Below are positions 58,313 to 64,000 of a stretch of 64,000 nt of DNA, piece after piece. Within the stretch, counting starts at the first letter, position 1. Each line of letters starts with the position of its first letter. The DNA lies in assembly GCF_021021555.1 (NCBI RefSeq), contig NZ_JAINWA010000003.1, positions 1,612,001 to 1,676,000 on the forward strand, written 5' to 3'. The translations under genes were made by a program, and so were the position numbers. The notes below the pieces were generated by a model, which worked only from the letters and a program-made list of their open reading frames with translations, ran no database searches and had not been told where the DNA came from. The stretch is from Teretinema zuelzerae (lineage in GTDB: Bacteria > Spirochaetota > Spirochaetia > Treponematales > Treponemataceae).

Positions 58313-60676
58313 GTGAATTACACGATTCCGAATCGAATATCGGCACTAACGCACATGATCCGGAGCGCTTCGAAAATCGTAGTCGACGCTCCCTCCGGTT
58401 TCGGAAAAACATCCGTCCTCAGTCATTTTACAGCCCTTATACCCAAATCGAAACATCTCGACTTCGCCATTCCGCTTCTGGAATCAGGCCGCATTGCGGA
58501 AGAGCTCTATGAACAGGTTTTATCCGGCATCAGAATAGCCGACCCGGACACAATGGTGGTAATAGACGATTTTCACCATTTTATCCCATGGATTCCGAAA
58601 TCTCAGCTCAAACAACTATTCGACTTCTCGATCAAGGGAACTCTTGTCATAACAGCGATGCGTATGGATCGCGATGACCTATCCGTTTTGGAAACAAATG
58701 AATTCTTGAGGATCACCGGAACAGATCTTTCTTTTACCCTGGAGGACATTCAGTCGTACAGCCGCGCCGCGGCCTCTCCCGCCTGTTATGAAAACGCGGC
58801 GGAAATTCTCGCGGCGACAGGCGGCTGGCCCGCCGCTGTACGGCAACTGGCAAGAACAAATGCGTTTTCACCATCGAGTTATGAAGACATCATGAACCGA
58901 TTGTTGGAATTCGTCTTCTGGACGGCACTTTCCGACAAGGAAAAACAGATTTTGTTGAGCCTCGCGGAATTTGACAGGCTGACGGTTTCCAGAATTTGCG
59001 CGGCCGTCGAATGCGATTCCATCACAGCAGAAATCAACGCTCTTTTGGATCATCCCTTCGTCATTCGGCAGGAAGACCGGAATTCATACGCGTTTATACC
59101 GGCGCTTTCGCATTTCTTAATCAGGAAAAGAGAGGCAGAAGGAACAGCGTTCGAAGAAGCCGTGATTCGCCGCACGGCGAACATTCTCGCATCCGAGGGG
59201 AAAACCGAAGAGGCCTTGCATGCTTATCTGAAGATTCGAGACTACGACGGAATGCTATCTTGCGATCTTTCGGAATTGAAGATAACAACAGAGAACGAAG
59301 CGAAGCTTATGACGCTGCTGAAAGACATCGCGTTCCGTTGTCCTTCGAACATAGTAATAACTCGCCCGATGAATTCGCTCCGTCTGGCGTGGATGCTGCT
59401 GGCTTACGGAAACAATGAAGAATTCCGGACGATTCTGAACATCGTAGCTTCGCATACGCTCATGCCGTCGAGTCCGGAAGCAACTCGCGTTGAAGCGGAA
59501 ACGCTTTTACTGCGATCGTTTACATTTCATCCCGACCTGGACGCAATGATCAAGCTGCTTCGCGAAGCGCACGCTCTTTTTGCGGGAGAAAAATCGCGAA
59601 TCATACGCAACGATTATCCCTGGCGATTCGGAGATTATTCAATGATTTCCAGTTTTCACACGAAAAAAGGGAGCGCGGACGATGAAGCGGAAAAGCTGGA
59701 AGAATACATACGATTACTATCCGCCATGACAGGGGGGTACGGATGCGGCGCGGATGCGTTGTTTCGAACAGAACTTGCGTATCATCGCGGAGATCTCGTC
59801 GAAACCGAAATTCTGGCGAACAAGGCGATATTTCTCGCCGAATCATCCAAACAAAGCATCATTCTAATAGCCGCAGCGATGATGTTAGCGGAAGTGATGC
59901 TCCATAACGGAGATACAGAAGGCTGGAAACGGACTATTCTCATTATGGACAAAGCCGTGCAATACCCCGCGCGTTTTCCGTTGATAGTCGGACGAGTCTT
60001 CGAGACTGTTCAATGCGTCCTCTTCTGCGAACTGCAAAGGCCGATGGACTCAGCCGAATGGCTGGTTAAAGGGTTATTCACCGATGAATTAACGCACGCG
60101 CCGATCTTCGGCAACGCGGTATATGCGCACCTGAATTGTCTTTTGCATCTGGGCGAATACGTCAAATTGATCGGAATCCTCCAGGGAATACGGTCGCAGG
60201 GTTTTTCGGGCTATCCGTTCGCCATGTTTCTTTTCTATTTGCTTGAATCGGTCGCGCAGATGAAACTCGGAAACCGGGTAAAGGCGACGGCTCTTATCGA
60301 AGCAGCTGCCGGGGAAGCTCTGCCCGACGGGATCATCTTTCCGCTCGTCTCGTTCTCCTGGTTGCTCAAGGGCTTGCCCGATGCATTCATACAAAAAAAA
60401 GAACCGTCGTTCACGGGACGATTCAACGAAATAAAAGAAAGATTCGCCTCGGGATGGATTGTTGTTTCAAAGGACTTCGCTCCGAACTCGCTGCCGGGAA
60501 ATCTTACTCCGAGGGAGAAAGAGATCGCGAAAATGGCCGCGGCGGGACTTCGAAACGCAGAAATCGCAGACGCTCTGGGCGTGACCGAAAACACGATCCG
60601 TTTTCATCTCCGCTCGATTTTTCAAAAATTGGCAATCGACCGCAGAGCGAAACTGGCGGATGCATTGAAATTCTGA
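58313..60676 (+). CDS. MalT/LuxR-type ATP-dependent transcription regulator
   Basis: 787-residue signal-transduction ATPase (STAND type). P-loop APSGFGKTS at about 26-34, Walker B MVVIDDFHHF near 80-90, then a winged-helix/arm region, a long helical repeat domain for effector sensing, and a C-terminal LuxR helix-turn-helix (LTPREKEIAKMAAAGLRNAE, ENTIRFHLRSIFQKL) over the last 57 residues. GTG start with GGAG 6 nt upstream. It lies 99 bp before the cytolysin-like gene, which it most likely controls (inference). The ligand is unknown. Confidence 0.88.
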   Translation: MNYTIPNRISALTHMIRSASKIVVDAPSGFGKTSVLSHFTALIPKSKHLDFAIPLLESGRIAEELYEQVLSGIRIADPDTMVVIDDFHHFIPWIPKSQLKQLFDFSIKGTLVITAMRMDRDDLSVLETNEFLRITGTDLSFTLEDIQSYSRAAASPACYENAAEILAATGGWPAAVRQLARTNAFSPSSYEDIMNRLLEFVFWTALSDKEKQILLSLAEFDRLTVSRICAAVECDSITAEINALLDHPFVIRQEDRNSYAFIPALSHFLIRKREAEGTAFEEAVIRRTANILASEGKTEEALHAYLKIRDYDGMLSCDLSELKITTENEAKLMTLLKDIAFRCPSNIVITRPMNSLRLAWMLLAYGNNEEFRTILNIVASHTLMPSSPEATRVEAETLLLRSFTFHPDLDAMIKLLREAHALFAGEKSRIIRNDYPWRFGDYSMISSFHTKKGSADDEAEKLEEYIRLLSAMTGGYGCGADALFRTELAYHRGDLVETEILANKAIFLAESSKQSIILIAAAMMLAEVMLHNGDTEGWKRTILIMDKAVQYPARFPLIVGRVFETVQCVLFCELQRPMDSAEWLVKGLFTDELTHAPIFGNAVYAHLNCLLHLGEYVKLIGILQGIRSQGFSGYPFAMFLFYLLESVAQMKLGNRVKATALIEAAAGEALPDGIIFPLVSFSWLLKGLPDAFIQKKEPSFTGRFNEIKERFASGWIVVSKDFAPNSLPGNLTPREKEIAKMAAAGLRNAEIADALGVTENTIRFHLRSIFQKLAIDRRAKLADALKF

Positions 60677-60681
60677 CACAA

Positions 60682-60727
60682 CCCGTCCGATTGGACGGGG
60701 ATACTGTCTTATCCGGGAGATACAGTA
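60682..60727 (+). promoter_or_regulatory. hairpin and inverted repeat before the cytolysin-like gene
   Basis: CCCGTCC / GGACGGG hairpin (60682-60699), overlapping a GGGGAT that recalls MalT boxes, then TACTGT-N14-ACAGTA (60702-60707 and 60722-60727). These lie in the short gap after the MalT-type regulator gene and are candidate binding sites for it. Confidence 0.45.
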
Positions 60728-60775
60728 CTCGGTACGGTCGAATCCAGCCGTACAAACCCATTTCCCGGAGGAATC

Positions 60776-62467
60776 ATGAAAAGAAATCTCAATTTGACAA
60801 GAAAGCAAAACAGTACAACGGCAGCAAGCCGTTTCGCCTTTGGACTGGCGGTATTCGCCATGCTGTTTCAATTCTCAGGATGCAGCATGCCGGGCACAAC
60901 GGAAGAAGAAAACAAACCGGATCTTACCGGTCTCGCCGCGCTGCTGGCCAAGCTTGAAACTCCGAAAAACCTTACAAATAGCGCTGCCACTCCAATCAAA
61001 TCCGAAGAGGAAAAAGACGAAGCGAAAACAGAAAGAAGCGCTACGAAAATAGTTAACGGCGTACCGATCCAATATGAAACAACGACGAAAAAATTCAAAG
61101 CTTCCGCGACATACGACACTCAGGTTTTATTGAATCCTTCAACGGATGTCATCTACCCGGGATCGGTGATCGTCGGTTCGTCCATCGACGACGGTTCGTA
61201 TCAGGAAGTCGTCAGGGGAAGAAAAAACGAGATTATGGTCAGTTATGGCGGTTTGAACGGAGTCACTACAGAAGGGGGGAAAGACGGCGTAGTTTCGGGG
61301 AAAATATATCCGTCGCTCTCCGAGTTCCGCAAGTTCCATAATCAAATAATCAATCAAACCTTCAAAGGCGCTAATTCCACCTATACGATGGTTGCATCGG
61401 ATATATCGTCCGAAGACTCCTTCAACGTGTTTTTTTCCGCCGGAGTTTCATATGAATCCCCTTCGATTTCTGCTTCAGTGAAAGCGTCCTTGGACTACAC
61501 GAAGGAAACAACCAAAAAGAAATATATGATCAGTTTCGCGCAGACGTATTATACGGTCGACATCGATCAGGGCGTGGAATCCTTTCTGTACAGCGATTTC
61601 AATCTTGACGACTTTAAGGGAGTCAGACCGGTGTATGTATCTTCGATCGCATACGGCCGCCTGGGCTATATAACGCTTGAAAGCGAAGCAAGCCTGGAAA
61701 GCATCAAAGCAGGCGTCGAAGCCATACTTCAGACCCCATCGCTCGCAGTGAACGCGAACGCGGGGACAGAAATAAAGTCTGTTCAGAACAGCAATAATCT
61801 CAACGTTACAGTGATCGGATCCCCGACTGTAGTAAAATCCCTGGAGGACTTTGCTGATTTCTTGACCAACGGAGGATTCTCCAGCGAAAGCACTGGACAA
61901 ATAGTGTCTTACAAGCTTCGATTCGTCGACGACAATTCCATCGCGAATATAGTATTTAACGGAGAGTATACTCTGAGGTCGGTAAAACCGATAATGGGAA
62001 AATACAAAGTTGATGCGCAGTTAACCGGAATCTCCTGCGGAAAAGCCGGAGATCCCGACGACGACGCGGACCTCAGCGGAGCTCTGACCCTCTCATATAA
62101 CGGGACAGATCACGATCTATGGAAAACCGGCGCTCACAATTTGTGGTATATTCCTCTTAAAGGTGCGTGGACTGAGTTCCCGGGCACGCCCGCCGTCAAA
62201 AATACCAACCATGCGAAATACTATTCCACGGATGTTAAAAGCTTTTTCATTACATCCAAAAACGACAAATTTGATATGAAGGCTGAATCGGTTATCGAAG
62301 ACAACATACGGGACGACGAACACAACGATGTCACCAAGTCAATCTCATTAACAGACCTCGATCCGGATAATACGTATACAATCACCAGCGATTACTACTA
62401 TTACGGTAATTTAATCTATTCAACAAAGTTCAAAGTCAAGTTTACGATTTCCGAGATTTTTTCCTGA
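60776..62467 (+). CDS. cholesterol-dependent-cytolysin-like lipoprotein
   Basis: 563-residue exported protein with a long n-region and lipobox FSGC (Cys36), then a Lys/Glu-rich linker to about residue 100. The core matches thiol-activated cytolysins such as perfringolysin: DVIYPGSVIVG, IMVSYGGLNGV, VSGKIYPSLSEF, the insertion-helix region (SFNVFFSAGVSYESPSISAS), YMISFAQTYYTVDID, VSSIAYGRLGYITLES, and IVSYKLRFVDDNSIA. The C-terminal part (about 425-563) aligns with domain 4 but lacks the Trp-rich undecapeptide, so cholesterol need not be the receptor. Ribosome site GGAGG. A membrane anchor on a CDC is unusual; it may target other bacteria or eukaryotic hosts (unknown). Confidence 0.85.
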   Translation: MKRNLNLTRKQNSTTAASRFAFGLAVFAMLFQFSGCSMPGTTEEENKPDLTGLAALLAKLETPKNLTNSAATPIKSEEEKDEAKTERSATKIVNGVPIQYETTTKKFKASATYDTQVLLNPSTDVIYPGSVIVGSSIDDGSYQEVVRGRKNEIMVSYGGLNGVTTEGGKDGVVSGKIYPSLSEFRKFHNQIINQTFKGANSTYTMVASDISSEDSFNVFFSAGVSYESPSISASVKASLDYTKETTKKKYMISFAQTYYTVDIDQGVESFLYSDFNLDDFKGVRPVYVSSIAYGRLGYITLESEASLESIKAGVEAILQTPSLAVNANAGTEIKSVQNSNNLNVTVIGSPTVVKSLEDFADFLTNGGFSSESTGQIVSYKLRFVDDNSIANIVFNGEYTLRSVKPIMGKYKVDAQLTGISCGKAGDPDDDADLSGALTLSYNGTDHDLWKTGAHNLWYIPLKGAWTEFPGTPAVKNTNHAKYYSTDVKSFFITSKNDKFDMKAESVIEDNIRDDEHNDVTKSISLTDLDPDNTYTITSDYYYYGNLIYSTKFKVKFTISEIFS

Positions 62468-62544
62468 GATTCCGATCGGCCGGCACACCCCCTCGAAGAC
62501 ACAAGTTTCAGGAGTTGTACCGGCTTTACATTCAACACCCGCCG

Positions 62545-63744
62545 CTATTCTGATTCGGTAAGAACGCCGTTTACATAGTTGTATACAGAACCGTCGGAGA
62601 AAGTCACGAGGAAGGTTATCGTTGACCCGTCAGTAGGAACATTGACGAATACGATCTGGGTTATATTGCCTCCGCTCACCGCGATCGGTCCGTTCAAAAA
62701 CGTACCGGATTGAATCAATGTGCCGATTACGGAATATCCGTTCGCGTCTGTGTAATTGTACGGAATATTGGCGGTACCGTCGGAATTCACCGTAGCGTTC
62801 GCGATCGCCGAAGCGCGGCCGTTGCCGAGCGCGGTTATCACTCCGTACACTTCGCTCGCCGTATGACCTCCCCCGCCGTTCCCGTCTCCGCCTCCGCCTC
62901 CGAAGTTCGGAGAAAGATATACCGAGAAATTGAAAACATTCGATCCATTCGCAGTCACGTAAGCTTTAAGAGTGTTCGACGGCCATTCATCAATCGAATC
63001 CATTCCGTAAGCTCCGAAATAATCGCCGGCGGCGGGCGCCCCTCCGATCGCTCCGGATGCGTACACGATCGCGTAAATGTAGTATGAGCCCGCATCGTTG
63101 CCTGCCGCGGAATATATAATTTTCCCGTCCTCTACGACTCCGTTTTTGTATGCGGCATATCCGTTTCCTCCGTTTTCATCCGTATCTACGATAAGCGCAT
63201 AGGGTTTTCCGTTCATCCCTTCGGGAACAAGAACAGTACCCGTTACAGTCGCGCCGTCGTCACCGTCGTCACCGTCGTCTAAATCGGGCATCGCGATTGC
63301 GTTCATGTCGAACTTGACCGAACCGGAAGACGGAACAACGCAGTTCGCTGTCGATGGAATATTCGTCAAACTTGCCGCTCCGTACATCGCGACGAAATCT
63401 CCGGCAGCCGGATTGCCGCCGCTTGAAGCACTGAGGTGAACCACTGAATAGATATAATACGTGCCTTCATCCACATCGCTTATTGAATATGAAAAAGAAG
63501 AACCGGCAGCTGTTCCGCTGGTCGATTTGACAAAGCCGGTTGCCGGATCTTTATCGCTATCGATAAAAACAATCCAGGGTTTTCCGTCTACAGATTCCGG
63601 AAGAGTCACAGTTCCAGTTACTTCAACGCCCTTTTCCTCGTCAGTATCGCCGGCGACTGCATTGTCGCATCCAGAGAGGGTCAATCCGGTAAATGCAATG
63701 GCCAGAATCGCTGCGGCTCCCAGGCCGCGCAGGTTGATGGTCAT
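62545..63744 (-). CDS. lipoprotein with two tandem beta-domain repeats
   Basis: 399-residue lipoprotein (lipobox LTLSGC). Two repeats of about 110 residues align well: VTGTVTLPESVDGKPWIVFI ... GTYYIYSVVHLSASSGG and VTGTVLVPEGMNGKPYALIV ... GSYYIYAIVYASGAIGG. Each resembles a carboxypeptidase-regulatory or Ig-like beta-sandwich. An Asp/Gly linker separates them, and a third, different domain (ASEVYGVITALGNGRASAIA) closes the protein after a Gly-rich hinge. Function unknown; probably surface display or binding. Converges on the cytolysin-like gene. Confidence 0.72.
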   Translation of the reverse strand: MTINLRGLGAAAILAIAFTGLTLSGCDNAVAGDTDEEKGVEVTGTVTLPESVDGKPWIVFIDSDKDPATGFVKSTSGTAAGSSFSYSISDVDEGTYYIYSVVHLSASSGGNPAAGDFVAMYGAASLTNIPSTANCVVPSSGSVKFDMNAIAMPDLDDGDDGDDGATVTGTVLVPEGMNGKPYALIVDTDENGGNGYAAYKNGVVEDGKIIYSAAGNDAGSYYIYAIVYASGAIGGAPAAGDYFGAYGMDSIDEWPSNTLKAYVTANGSNVFNFSVYLSPNFGGGGGDGNGGGGHTASEVYGVITALGNGRASAIANATVNSDGTANIPYNYTDANGYSVIGTLIQSGTFLNGPIAVSGGNITQIVFVNVPTDGSTITFLVTFSDGSVYNYVNGVLTESE

Positions 63745-63760
63745 ATGTGATAGCCTGCTT

Positions 63761-63784
63761 AAGCTATAAAAATCAGTATAGCTT
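63761..63784. other. inverted repeat before the two-repeat lipoprotein gene
   Basis: Perfect AAGCTATA / TATAGCTT separated by 8 nt, 17 bp upstream of the start codon. It could be an operator or a leader hairpin. The surrounding 130 bp are AT-rich and otherwise empty. Confidence 0.5.
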
Positions 63785-63874
63785 GAGGAAAAAACTTATC
63801 TATAAAAACAGACAAGAAATATCAAAAAATGTCCATTATCGTTAATTGATCAATGCTTAAAGGAATAAACTCAG

Positions 63875-64000
63875 TTACGCGCAGACGGCGGAAATGCTTT
63901 CGCTCGCGGCGAGAAAGACGCCGAGGAGGGCGGGATCGAAGTGCGAACCGGATTCTGAAAGAATGATGTCCAGGGCTTCTTCGTGTGAAACAGCTCTTTT
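63875..64000 (-). CDS. C-terminus of an HD-GYP-type protein (cut by window edge)
   Basis: The last 41 residues of a minus-strand gene read KRAVSHEEALDIILSESGSH and continue FDPALLGVFLAA to a TAA at 63875-63877. The pattern H-E-E-A-hydrophobic2, then SGSHFDPALLxxFL is the end of HD-GYP domains (c-di-GMP phosphodiesterases or related sensors). Nothing more of the gene lies in the window. Confidence 0.75.
   Translation of the reverse strand, partial: KRAVSHEEALDIILSESGSHFDPALLGVFLAASESISAVCA

Noticed and set aside
1..64000. Search for tRNA, rRNA, CRISPR arrays, insertion sequences, prophage or attachment sites
   Set aside because: Nothing recognisable by eye: no transposase or integrase motifs, no regularly spaced short repeats, no tRNA cloverleaf noticed. 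A tRNAscan or ISfinder run could still reveal small items.

Overview
The window reads as a chromosomal segment of a saccharolytic, probably anaerobic, spirochaete (Treponema-like). This is an inference from the gene families: many methyl-accepting chemotaxis proteins, spirochaete-style lipoproteins and beta-barrels, FGGY/LacI/ABC sugar genes and ferredoxin/Crp pairs. No rRNA, tRNA, CRISPR array, prophage or insertion sequence was recognised. Coding is dense, and most genes have a clear Shine-Dalgarno sequence.

Layout. 1-3.8 kb: an alpha-xylosidase (5' end cut by the window edge) and an oligo-1,6-glucosidase. 3.9-5.5 kb: two glutathione-peroxidase-like genes and an OhrR-type repressor behind a promoter carrying an OhrR-like operator. 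5.5-12.8 kb: three chemotaxis receptors, an AraC/GyrI regulator and a small monooxygenase-like protein. 13-24.4 kb: an L-arabinose/D-galactose block, all on the minus strand. It holds a ChvE/GguAB-type ABC importer, a fused GalT-GalK enzyme, and a tightly overlapping regulator-araB-araA-araD operon. Both promoters have the same architecture (TTGACA, 17 bp, TAGTAT, then a GCGTGTA-N2-TACACGC operator). 25-27 kb: a second LacI paralogue and an ArsR-like regulator with an unusual C-terminal domain. 27.2-44.3 kb: an arabinan utilisation locus with four GH43 enzymes, a GH51 arabinofuranosidase, a GH127 beta-L-arabinofuranosidase, an AraNPQ-like ABC importer without its own ATPase, a beta-barrel, a LamG lipoprotein and a small lipoprotein. 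Two copies of a 29-nt repeat abut the -35 boxes of its divergent promoters.

44.5-52.5 kb: an FAD dehydrogenase, a GGDEF/EAL protein, a Crp/Fnr regulator divergent from an iron-sulfur protein, and an M16 protease lipoprotein. 52.5-54.2 kb: a palindrome cluster, then a promoter, a yybP-ykoY (Mn2+) riboswitch with a visible terminator switch, and an ArsB/NhaD-superfamily permease, which makes the permease a candidate manganese exporter. 54.4-56 kb: an AAC(3)-family acetyltransferase and an unknown gene. 56.1-62.5 kb: a same-strand run of a lipoprotein, an M48 protease, a beta-barrel-like protein, a large MalT/LuxR-type ATPase regulator and a cholesterol-dependent-cytolysin-like lipoprotein. The window ends with a two-repeat lipoprotein and the tail of an HD-GYP protein.

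The genes fit together as a pathway for plant-wall arabinan and arabinogalactan. Surface lipoproteins and GH43 enzymes cut the polymer, the beta-barrel and ABC importers take up fragments, cytoplasmic GH43, GH51 and GH127 enzymes release L-arabinose, AraBAD feeds it to the pentose phosphate pathway, and GalT-GalK handles galactose. Observations most worth following: the Mn riboswitch/permease pair, the cytolysin-like protein with its regulator, the GalT-GalK fusion, and a set of genes whose -10 box lies only 7-9 nt before the AUG (predicted leaderless mRNAs).
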